A DNA stretch of 64,000 nt from an uncultured Bacteroidales bacterium (GTDB taxonomy: Bacteria; Bacteroidota; Bacteroidia; Bacteroidales; UBA932). The notes under the pieces are model-generated. The model searched no databases and was not told where the DNA came from. It saw only the letters and a program-made list of their open reading frames with translations. Of this stretch, positions 1-6,261 are shown piece by piece. Within the stretch, counting starts at the first letter, position 1, and every line of letters begins with the position of its first letter. The stretch is taken from assembly GCA_900316955.1 (NCBI GenBank), contig ONEX01000002.1, forward strand, positions 1-64,000, given 5' to 3'. A program made the position numbers and the translations under genes.

Positions 1-1
1 A

Positions 2-70
2 GGTAAATATTGCTTTGACCAGAACTCTCTCGAAAAAGCGATACAGTCGGCGAGGAAAAAAGGAAGGTGA
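2..70 (+). CDS. Possible C-terminal end of a rightward gene cut by the window edge
   Basis: Frame 2 is open from the window edge and reads 22 residues (GKYCFDQNSLEKAIQSARKK, then GR) before a TGA at 68-70. The stop lies inside the left arm of the terminator hairpin at 63-96, which is where a convergent gene would end. Nothing in this short tail identifies a family. Whether it is a real gene end cannot be decided from 69 bases. Confidence 0.35.
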   Translation, partial: GKYCFDQNSLEKAIQSARKKGR

Positions 71-96
71 CCAATAATCACTTATTAGTCACCTTC
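63..96. terminator. Bidirectional hairpin terminator
   Basis: A 9-bp stem (63-71 with 88-96) is continued by a second 5-bp stem (73-77 with 82-86) around a 4-base loop. Read leftward, the hairpin is followed by a T-rich tract (complement of the A-run at 57-62). Read rightward, it is followed by TTCTTCTTG. It sits between the end of the leftward DoxX-like gene and a possible rightward gene, so it probably serves both. Confidence 0.75.
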
Positions 97-104
97 TTCT
101 TGTA

Positions 105-1271
105 TTACAATAGGAGCAGCAGGGCGATCAGATAGAGCGCGAAGCCCTGCGCCTTGATGCGGCGGCCGGTGATGAAGTCGGTGGAAAGGCCCACGGGCTC
201 GCGGTCGAGCAGGCCCTTCAGTTCCTCCGCTCCGGGCACGTCGCGGGGGCTCCATTTGGCGATCAGCTCCCCGTCGTTGAAGTAAGTCGCGCCGCCGTTG
301 GCGCGGTTCAGTGTGATCAGGGGCTTGTAGTCCGCCAGATAGACATCCTCCGGGGTATCCTCGCCGGGAACGGCGAGAATGAGGGGCGTGGCGCCGCAGA
401 CGCGGGCCTCGGCGGCCTGCGAGCGGAGGCAGTCCCAATCGGCATCCTCCGGGTCATACACGGAGAATACCATCACTTTCCCGAGCACGGCCAGCTCGTC
501 CTGGTACTCGCCCTCCGCGTCCCGGAAGGAGAGGACCGGCTTGGCGGCGTTCTTGTACATGCCGCTGCGGCTGAGGGTGTCCACCCCGACGAAGGTCCAG
601 GTGGAATCCGGCAGGGCGTCCAGGGTGAAGGACCCGCGCTGCCCGTTCCGTTCGTAGATGAAGGTCGGGACCTTGCCGTCCATCTCCTGGTAGTCGTTGT
701 CCAGCGAGGCGAAGAGCTCCGCGCCGGGGGCGAACTCCGTGAAGTCGATCATCGGCAGGTGCCGGGCGTTGTGCCAGAGCGCGAAGACGAGGGAAGGGAT
801 GGCCAGGAAGAAGGCCACGTACTTCCCCTTCCGGGGCACGCCGAAGTTCTGGAACGGGAGGAAGGCGGCCGCGGACAGGGCCAGCAGGACGACGTTCTTC
901 AGGAGCGTCTGCCCATGGGAAAGGTGGATGGCCTCGCCGAAGCAGCCGCAGTCCATGTCCGGTTTCGCGATCCAGAGGATCAGGGTGATGATCGTGAAGA
1001 ACACCACGAGGACGGAGGTGACGACCGCCGTCGGCTTGCGGAAGACGCCGCTGACGAGCGCCGCGCCGGTCGCGGCCTCCACGAGGGACAGGACCATGCC
1101 GAGGGCCTTCGCGGTCCCCTGCAGGAATCCGAGGTGGAAGAACTTGAAGTATTCGCTGACGATGAGGCCGGTGCCCACCGGGTCCAGCAGTTTCAGCAGG
1201 CCCGAAGCGAGGAACACCAGGCCGATGAGGACGGCGCAGAAACGCCGGATTCTATGATGTGCCTTTTTCAT
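105..1271 (-). CDS. DoxX/MauE-like integral membrane protein (BT_3928-type)
   Basis: A 388-residue membrane protein. The N-terminal half is a four-helix DoxX/MauE-like bundle (hydrophobic stretches near residues 11-27, 56-75, 83-102 and 122-140) with a CGCFGE motif at 108-113, as in MauE/DoxX proteins connected with thiol redox chemistry. The rest is a soluble region without recognised catalytic residues, and the extreme C-terminus is hydrophobic (ALYLIALLLLL). This layout matches a Bacteroidota family known only by its locus-style name. The start ATG overlaps the tmk stop in an ATGA, so the two genes are probably co-translated and share the tmk promoter. The exact role is unknown; a part in quinone or disulphide redox is inferred only from the domain. 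Confidence 0.75.
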   Translation of the reverse strand: MKKAHHRIRRFCAVLIGLVFLASGLLKLLDPVGTGLIVSEYFKFFHLGFLQGTAKALGMVLSLVEAATGAALVSGVFRKPTAVVTSVLVVFFTIITLILWIAKPDMDCGCFGEAIHLSHGQTLLKNVVLLALSAAAFLPFQNFGVPRKGKYVAFFLAIPSLVFALWHNARHLPMIDFTEFAPGAELFASLDNDYQEMDGKVPTFIYERNGQRGSFTLDALPDSTWTFVGVDTLSRSGMYKNAAKPVLSFRDAEGEYQDELAVLGKVMVFSVYDPEDADWDCLRSQAAEARVCGATPLILAVPGEDTPEDVYLADYKPLITLNRANGGATYFNDGELIAKWSPRDVPGAEELKGLLDREPVGLSTDFITGRRIKAQGFALYLIALLLLL

Positions 1272-1948
1272 GCGAGATACGGGTCGACGGCCGCGCGGAC
1301 CTTGGCGAAAATGGCGTCCGGGGGAAGCATCCGGCCCTCGGCGTCGCCGCAGTCGATGCGCAGGAAATGCGCGTCGCGGGCGGCCTCCGCGCGGTACATG
1401 TCCCGGACGGCCACCTGGAAGCGGATGTCCGCCTCGTGGATGTCCTGGCTGCCGTGCAGGTAATTCCGGTCATCGCCCTGGCGGTGCGCCGCGAGGCTCT
1501 TCTCCACGAAGCCGATGGGAACGTCCAGGAAGAGGTTCAGGTCCGGTTCCGGCAGGTCGAAATCGCCATACTCCGTGTCGAAGATCCAGTTGCGGAGGCG
1601 GGTCCGTTCGGGACCCTGGGGAAGCTTCGCGCACTGGTAGGCGATGTTGGAATACACGTAGCGGTCCAGGAGGACGACCTTGCCGGCGTCCAGGGCCTCG
1701 CGCATCATCGGCGCGGCCCGGTGCCGGTCTTCCGCAAAGAGCAGGGCCACGAGCTGCGGATGCACCGCGTCGATGCTGCCGAACTCGCCCTGGAGGAAGC
1801 GGCCGATGAGGTCGCCGTACACGGGGGCGTCGTACCGCGGGAAGTGGATGTATTCCAGCGACCCGCAGCGCTCGGTGAGGTATTCCTTCAGTTTCTTGAC
1901 CTGGGTGGACTTCCCCGCCCCGTCCAGGCCCTCCAGCACGATGAGCAT
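1268..1948 (-). CDS. tmk: Thymidylate kinase
   Basis: dTMP kinase, which phosphorylates dTMP to dTDP with ATP for dTTP synthesis in the cytosol. The P-loop GLDGAGKST is at residues 7-15 and the nucleobase-binding DRYVYSN motif at 95-101. At 226 residues it is close to the usual 205-230. It is the first gene of a leftward pair, ending in a 4-base ATGA overlap with the DoxX-like gene. A TATATTTG box on the minus strand at 1968-1975 lies just upstream of the start, sharing a short spacer with the folP promoter. Confidence 0.95.
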   Translation of the reverse strand: MLIVLEGLDGAGKSTQVKKLKEYLTERCGSLEYIHFPRYDAPVYGDLIGRFLQGEFGSIDAVHPQLVALLFAEDRHRAAPMMREALDAGKVVLLDRYVYSNIAYQCAKLPQGPERTRLRNWIFDTEYGDFDLPEPDLNLFLDVPIGFVEKSLAAHRQGDDRNYLHGSQDIHEADIRFQVAVRDMYRAEAARDAHFLRIDCGDAEGRMLPPDAIFAKVRAAVDPYLA

Positions 1949-1967
1949 GTCTTTGCGTTTTATTCCA

Positions 1968-1985
1968 CAAATATAACTATTTTTG
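1968..1985. promoter_or_regulatory. Divergent -7 boxes for tmk and folP
   Basis: Two Bacteroidota-type -7 elements (TAnnTTTG) lie back to back. TATATTTG reads leftward at 1968-1975 toward tmk, and TATTTTTG reads rightward at 1978-1985, a few bases before the folP ATG. No clear -33 elements were picked out. Confidence 0.6.
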
Positions 1986-1989
1986 CGTC

Positions 1990-2784
1990 ATGAAACCTAA
2001 AATCCAACTCCTCGGCATCGTAAACCTCACCGACGACTCGTACTACGCGGCGAGCCGGGCGCAGGACCCGGACGCCTTCCTTGCGCGCGTCGGGACGATG
2101 CTGGCGGAAGGGGCGGACTGGATCGACATCGGCGCCTGCTCCACCCGGCCCGGGGCGCAGCCCGTCGGGGCGGACGAGGAGTGGCGGCGGCTGGAACCGG
2201 CCCTGCAGGCCCTCCGGCTGGAGTTTCCGGACGCGCGCGTTTCCATCGACACATACTGGTCGTCCGTCGTGGAACGGGCGTACGACCTCATCGGCCCGTT
2301 CCTGGTCAATGACATCTCGGCCGGAGCGTTCGACGCGCAGATGCTGCCGCTCGTGGGCCGGCTGGGACTCCCCTACATCGCCATGCACCTGCGCGGTACG
2401 CCGGAGACGATGCAGTCGATGACCGACTATCCCCGGGGGGTGACGGCGGAGGTGCTGCGGTATTTCAAGGCATTCGCGAAGCGCGCCGCGAAGGCCGGCG
2501 TCACGGACTGGATCCTGGACCCGGGCTTCGGCTTCGCCAAGACGGTGGAACAGAACTGGACCCTGCTGGAGGAACTGGACCGGCTGCAGGTCCTGCAGAT
2601 GCCCATCCTGGTGGGCGTCTCCCGCAAGAGCATGATATACAAGCGGTTCGGCATCACGCCGGAAGAATCGCTCCCCGCGACGCAGGTCGCGCATTATATC
2701 GCACTCCAGCGCGGCGCCACATGGCTCCGCGTGCACGACGTCGCCGAAGCGCGCCGCACGGTAGAGATCTATTCAATGATGTAA
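1990..2784 (+). CDS. folP: Dihydropteroate synthase
   Basis: Condenses 6-hydroxymethyl-dihydropterin pyrophosphate with p-aminobenzoate to form dihydropteroate in folate synthesis. Both signatures of the TIM-barrel family are visible: LGIVNLTDDSYY near residues 8-19 and DIGACSTRPGA near 46-56. Further conserved sites are DPGFGF at 177-182, the phosphate-binding SRKS at 211-214 and the C-terminal RVHD at 247-250. Length (264 residues) is normal for the sulphonamide-target enzyme. It has its own promoter divergent from tmk. Its 3' end overlaps the end of the convergent FtsB-like gene by 16 bases. Confidence 0.96.
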   Translation: MKPKIQLLGIVNLTDDSYYAASRAQDPDAFLARVGTMLAEGADWIDIGACSTRPGAQPVGADEEWRRLEPALQALRLEFPDARVSIDTYWSSVVERAYDLIGPFLVNDISAGAFDAQMLPLVGRLGLPYIAMHLRGTPETMQSMTDYPRGVTAEVLRYFKAFAKRAAKAGVTDWILDPGFGFAKTVEQNWTLLEELDRLQVLQMPILVGVSRKSMIYKRFGITPEESLPATQVAHYIALQRGATWLRVHDVAEARRTVEIYSMM

Positions 2785-3083
2785 ACATCTTCGCCCGGAG
2801 CGGCGAAGTGATACGTTTCCCGGGCGAACTTCTCCAGGGAATCCCGGCTGTTCGTGAGCGCCTGGATCTCCTCGTTCATCGCGTCGATGTCGCTGCGGAG
2901 CTGGTCCATCTGGCGCTCCTGGCGCTGGATCTCCCAGTTCGCGCGGACCCAGTTCAGGACGCTGCTGTGCGACAGGAAAAGCAGCCACAGCGCCGCCAGC
3001 GCCGTGATGACGATCACGAACGGGAGGAAGTAATTGTGGTCGCTGCGCGTCAGCAGGTTGCCCTTCTGTTTCTTGTCTGCCAT
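2769..3083 (-). CDS. FtsB/DivIC-family septum formation initiator
   Basis: A 104-residue single-pass membrane protein: a short basic cytoplasmic N-terminus, a transmembrane helix around residues 20-40 (FLPFVIVITALAALWLLFL) and a coiled coil (WEIQRQERQMDQLRSDIDAM and onward, about 50-85). A conserved-looking FARETYHF patch follows. This is the FtsB/DivIC architecture, expected to pair with FtsL and FtsQ at the septum. The partners ftsL and ftsQ are in this window, but far away in the dcw cluster. Its last 16 bases overlap the convergent folP 3' end. Confidence 0.82.
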   Translation of the reverse strand: MADKKQKGNLLTRSDHNYFLPFVIVITALAALWLLFLSHSSVLNWVRANWEIQRQERQMDQLRSDIDAMNEEIQALTNSRDSLEKFARETYHFAAPGEDVYIIE

Positions 3084-3123
3084 AAAACCGGGAGATAGTT
3101 GTCTGACTTTTCCGCGAAATTAG

Positions 3124-3131
3124 TAAATTTG
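3124..3131 (+). promoter_or_regulatory. -7 box upstream of the nucleotidyltransferase gene
   Basis: TAAATTTG followed by C matches the Bacteroidota -7 element. A TTG at 3099-3101 could be the -33 element, with a spacer slightly longer than usual. It leaves a short 5' leader before the ATG at 3171. Confidence 0.55.
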
Positions 3132-3170
3132 CATGAATAACGCGAAAACAAATTTAAAAAAGTATAAGCT

Positions 3171-4103
3171 ATGAAACCTACCCTTCTCGTCCTGGCCGCC
3201 GGCATGGGCAGCCGCTACGGCGGACTCAAGCAGATGGACGGCCTCGGCCCCCACGGAGAAACCATCATCGACTATTCCATCCACGACGCCGTGGAAGCCG
3301 GCTTCGGCAAGGTCGTCTATATCGTCCGCGAGTCCTTCAAGGCCGATATGGAGAAGGCCGTCCAGGCCAAGTACGCCGGTGTCAAGACCGTCGACGGAGA
3401 ACCCCTCCAGTTCGTCTTCGTCACCCAGGAGCTGAACAAGATCCCCGCCCGTTTCCCGCTCAATCCCGAGCGCGTGAAGCCCTGGGGCACCGCCCACGCC
3501 GTCCTGATGGCGAAGGACGTCATCCACGAGCCGTTCGCCGTCATCAACGGCGACGACTTCTACGGCAAGGAGTCCTTCCGCATCCTCGGCGACTGGTGCC
3601 GCGCCCATGCGGACACCCGGGGCCAGTACTGCATTGTCGGCTTCGAACTGGACAACACCCTGTCCGAGAACGGCACCGTCTCCCGCGGCATCTGCTCCTA
3701 TGACAAGGCCGGCAACCTCACCGACATCGCCGAGCACCTGGAAATCGGCCAGGAAGCCGACGGCGTGGTGTACGGCAACAACTCCGTCACCGGCGAGAAG
3801 CATGTCGTCCTGGACGCCAAGGCGCTGTGCTCGATGAACATGTGGGGCTTCACCCCCGACTACTTCGCCAAGAGCGAGGCCATCTTCGAGCAGTTCCTGG
3901 AGATCAATGCCAACGAGCTCAAGAAGGAATACTACATCCCCTTCGCCGTGGACTGCATCGTCAAGTCCGGCCAGGGCACCTGCGAGGTGCTCTCCACCCC
4001 GTCCCACTGGTTCGGCGTGACCTTCAAGGAGGACCGTCCCGGTGTCGTCGCCAAGTTCGCCTCCCTCGTGGAAGAAGGTGTCTATCCCAGCCCCCTGTAT
4101 TGA
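3171..4103 (+). CDS. Nucleotidyltransferase family protein (sugar-phosphate NTP transferase fold)
   Basis: A 310-residue Rossmann-type nucleotidyltransferase. The nucleotide-binding signature is near the N-terminus (LAAGMGSRYGGLKQ, residues 8-21), and INGDDFYG (near residue 125) supplies the metal-binding aspartates. The family transfers NMP from an NTP to a sugar or choline phosphate; the substrate cannot be read from the sequence. It has its own promoter and is followed after one base by the CPBP protease gene, so the two are probably co-transcribed. Codon use is strongly GC-ending, as in the neighbouring housekeeping genes. It is distinct from the MurU-like enzyme at 5346-6158. Confidence 0.85.
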   Translation: MKPTLLVLAAGMGSRYGGLKQMDGLGPHGETIIDYSIHDAVEAGFGKVVYIVRESFKADMEKAVQAKYAGVKTVDGEPLQFVFVTQELNKIPARFPLNPERVKPWGTAHAVLMAKDVIHEPFAVINGDDFYGKESFRILGDWCRAHADTRGQYCIVGFELDNTLSENGTVSRGICSYDKAGNLTDIAEHLEIGQEADGVVYGNNSVTGEKHVVLDAKALCSMNMWGFTPDYFAKSEAIFEQFLEINANELKKEYYIPFAVDCIVKSGQGTCEVLSTPSHWFGVTFKEDRPGVVAKFASLVEEGVYPSPLY

Positions 4104-4104
4104 T

Positions 4105-5130
4105 ATGGCCGCTTTTTCCGCACGCAGGGTCAAGAATTACGACCTCTATTCCGGCCACGCCTGGTACGTGCCCGGCGTCAAGGGGATGTTCGGCTTCATC
4201 GGCTGGTTCATCCTGGGCGCCCTGCTGGGCGGCATCGTCCAGCTCGTCATGGGCCTGTTCATGTCCCAGCAAGCCATCCTGGACTACGGCCAGATCGTCA
4301 TCTATCCCATCCAGTTCCTCCCCGCCATGGTCTATGCGGCGAACCAGAGCCGCAGGAACATGATCTTCGATCCGGGCTATGTGCTGGACAACAAGCATTT
4401 CGAGCCTTACGGCCTGGTCATGCTGGTCCTCGTCACCGTGCTGATGACCATCGCCTCGATGTTCGTCTTCGACCTGCCCAACTACTGGAACTTCCAGCTG
4501 ACAAACAAGTCGTCCATCCTGGCCCAGTTCTATGAGATGTTCACCGAGCTGATGAAACAGATGACCGGCGGTCCGCTCTGGGCCTCCTTCCTCACAGTGG
4601 CCATCTTCGCCCCGATCTTCGAGGAATGGATGTGCCGGGGCATGGTGCTCCGCGGCCTGCTGACGAAGATGAAGCCCGCCTGGGCCATCGTCCTCTCCGC
4701 CCTCTTCTTCGCCGTCATCCACATGAACCCCTGGCAGGCACTGAACGCCTTCCTGATCGGCCTGGTGATGGGCTATGTCTATTACAAGACCGGCTCCCTG
4801 ATCCTCACGATGGTCATCCATTTCGTGAACAACGGCACCTCCGTCATCCTCTCCCACATCGAGAAGTTCAAGGACTATGAGGATCTCTACTGGGTCGAAA
4901 TCATGGACAAGTCCACCTATGCGATCCTCTTCGCGGTCTCCTGCATCGTCCTCGCCGCCTGCCTCTGGGCCTTCTCCCGCATCAAGGTCGAGAACCCCTG
5001 GGGCAACATCGACCGCATCCCGCCCGCCGACGAGACCGTGGCGCCGGTCACCCAGGAGATGCCCACGGACGAAGCTCCCGCCTCCGAGGAGCTCCCCGCC
5101 GACGAAGATCCCGCCGTCCCTGCGGAGTAG
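4105..5130 (+). CDS. CPBP-family intramembrane glutamic endopeptidase
   Basis: A 341-residue multipass membrane protein of the CPBP/ABI (Rce1-like) family. The catalytic signature EEWMCRG (EExxxR) is at about 173-179, FFAVIH (FxxxH) around 198-203, and a further conserved histidine lies in MVIHFVNNGTS. The C-terminal 40 residues form a soluble acidic, proline-rich tail. The start chosen is ATG 4105, one base after the upstream stop; the longer open frame overlaps the upstream gene and adds residues that do not look membrane-bound. Substrates of bacterial CPBP proteins are mostly unknown. A terminator hairpin and a hairpin array follow. Confidence 0.85.
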   Translation: MAAFSARRVKNYDLYSGHAWYVPGVKGMFGFIGWFILGALLGGIVQLVMGLFMSQQAILDYGQIVIYPIQFLPAMVYAANQSRRNMIFDPGYVLDNKHFEPYGLVMLVLVTVLMTIASMFVFDLPNYWNFQLTNKSSILAQFYEMFTELMKQMTGGPLWASFLTVAIFAPIFEEWMCRGMVLRGLLTKMKPAWAIVLSALFFAVIHMNPWQALNAFLIGLVMGYVYYKTGSLILTMVIHFVNNGTSVILSHIEKFKDYEDLYWVEIMDKSTYAILFAVSCIVLAACLWAFSRIKVENPWGNIDRIPPADETVAPVTQEMPTDEAPASEELPADEDPAVPAE

Positions 5131-5141
5131 CTTTCGTAATC

Positions 5142-5160
5142 CGCTGTTTTTCAGCGTTTT
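5142..5160 (+). terminator. Terminator after the CPBP gene
   Basis: A 5-bp stem, CGCTG (5142-5146) with CAGCG (5152-5156), has a T5 loop and is followed directly by TTTT. It lies 11 bases after the CPBP stop codon. Confidence 0.6.
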
Positions 5161-5323
5161 AACATCAAAGAGGTGCACTTGGTTGTGCACCTCTTTGATG
5201 TTAATTTATTGACAATCAATCAAATAACGCTATAGAGGTGCACGACAGGGTGCACCTCTTAAACGTTAATATAGTGATACTCAATCGAATGATGATACAG
5301 AGGTGCACGGCCAGGTGCACCTC
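5161..5323. repeat. Tandem array of three hairpins with a 65-bp period
   Basis: Three hairpins share the core GAGGTGCAC...GTGCACCTC and each has a 6-base loop. Hairpin 1 has a perfect 18-bp stem (5161-5178 with 5185-5202), hairpin 2 a 10-bp stem (5234-5243 with 5250-5259) and hairpin 3 a 9-bp stem (5300-5308 with 5315-5323). The core AGAGGTGCAC recurs exactly every 65 bp (5169, 5234, 5299). The AT-rich linkers are related to each other (both carry a TCAATC-AAT segment). The stems are conserved while the loops differ. The array fills the gap between two convergent genes, so part of it may also stop transcription from both sides. Confidence 0.85.
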
Positions 5324-5345
5324 AACATACCCTTAAGGCTGATTA

Positions 5346-6158
5346 TCAACCGTTTAGAATTGTAGCGCACGTGGCTTCCGCTTCGGAAAGCGTGTCAAAC
5401 TTGCCCACGTCTACGAGGGTGAAGTCCGGCGGGACGGCGGCGTAGATGGGATAATCTGCGCAGGCGCGAAGGTAAAAGTCCACGATGGAGAAGCGATCGC
5501 CGAAGCCATACTTGTCGAAGGCATCAAAAATGGCCGGCGAAATCAGATGGATGCCGGCGAAGGCGAGTTTGCGGCAACCATCCGGGTCGATGTCTCCGAA
5601 CGGACTCCGCACCTCTCCTGTTGCGATATTCGTCCATCCCTTCAGCCGGTTGTCCTCATCGAACAGGAAATACCGCTGTGTCTTCCGATCGCTAACCACC
5701 AGTGTCGCCAATGCCCCCTCCCGGTGCTGCTCCCGCAGCCAGTCGAGGTCCAGATTGCTGACAATGTCCACGTTGTGGACGAGGAAGGGTTCCATTGTCA
5801 TTCCGAGCGGAGCGAAGGAATCTCTTTCTGTCATTTCGAGCGGAGCCGCAGGCGGAGTCGAGAAATCTGTCAGCAGGCGCTTCGCATAGCGGATCCCCCC
5901 ACCCGTCTCCCGCAGGAAGTCCCGCTCGTCGGAAACGGCGATGCGGACACCGAAGTCGTGGGAATGGAGGTAGTGGATAATCTGATCCGGGAAATGATGA
6001 ACATTCACAACAAGGTCGTCATACCCCGCCGCCACGAGCTTGGTAATGACATGGTACAGCAGCGGCTGGCCGCACACGGGCACGAGCGCCTTCGGCATCG
6101 TGTCCGTGATGGGTTTCAGGCGGGTCCCCAGCCCCGCGGCAAAGATCATCGCTTTCAT
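5346..6158 (-). CDS. MurU-like N-acetylmuramate-1-phosphate uridylyltransferase
   Basis: A 270-residue nucleotidyltransferase with the N-terminal signature FAAGLGTRLKPIT (residues 6-18), a KALVPV segment, and NVDIVSNLD as the metal-binding region. The family includes MurU, which makes UDP-MurNAc from MurNAc-1-phosphate in peptidoglycan recycling. The next gene upstream (6262-7848) encodes an AmgK-like kinase, the step before MurU, which supports this reading. Residues 97-121 are not family sequence: they are the translation of a repeat element at 5796-5868 that stays in frame. A general mannose-1-phosphate guanylyltransferase-like role is the alternative. Confidence 0.8.
   Translation of the reverse strand: MKAMIFAAGLGTRLKPITDTMPKALVPVCGQPLLYHVITKLVAAGYDDLVVNVHHFPDQIIHYLHSHDFGVRIAVSDERDFLRETGGGIRYAKRLLTDFSTPPAAPLEMTERDSFAPLGMTMEPFLVHNVDIVSNLDLDWLREQHREGALATLVVSDRKTQRYFLFDEDNRLKGWTNIATGEVRSPFGDIDPDGCRKLAFAGIHLISPAIFDAFDKYGFGDRFSIVDFYLRACADYPIYAAVPPDFTLVDVGKFDTLSEAEATCATILNG
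5796..5868. repeat. Palindromic element lying in frame inside the murU-like gene
   Basis: Two adjacent stem-loop units read, on the coding strand, AGATTTCTCGA...TCGAAATGACA and AGATTCCTTCG...CGGAATGACA. Both are members of the AGATT-stem-loop-AATGAC family also seen at 14401, 49778 and 52337. Together they encode about 25 residues (DFSTPPAAPLEMTERDSFAP and onward) that interrupt the nucleotidyltransferase fold between the GGGIRYAKRLL and FLVHNVDI segments. The reading frame is kept. Confidence 0.8.
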
Positions 6159-6189
6159 CGTCTGACGGCCGTCGAATGGAACTTGTTTA

Positions 6190-6261
6190 TTATCAATACC
6201 TTACGCAATGATGAGTGCTCCGTTTTGCGCACTCGAGTATCGTTAAGTTAATCACTGTCAA
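6190..6261. other. Intergenic hairpin between the amgK-rapZ and murU-like genes
   Basis: The roughly 100-base gap between the two leftward genes is AT-rich compared with its neighbours. It holds a hairpin with GAGTGC at 6213-6218 pairing with GCACTC at 6229-6234, flanked by imperfectly complementary sequence. TATCAAT and GTCAATCA segments on its sides resemble those beside the hairpins at 5161-5323 and in the 106-bp elements, so it may be a diverged member of the same repeat group. No good promoter was seen for the murU-like gene here, so co-transcription with the upstream gene is plausible. Confidence 0.4.

Noticed and set aside
4042-4104. Upstream start of the CPBP gene at 4042
   Set aside because: It lies inside the end of the nucleotidyltransferase gene; the ATG at 4105, one base after that stop, is the natural start.
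5161-5323. CRISPR array, because of the regular 65-bp spacing
   Set aside because: The repeated part is a hairpin core with related linkers, the linkers are not unique spacers, there are only three units and no cas genes are near.
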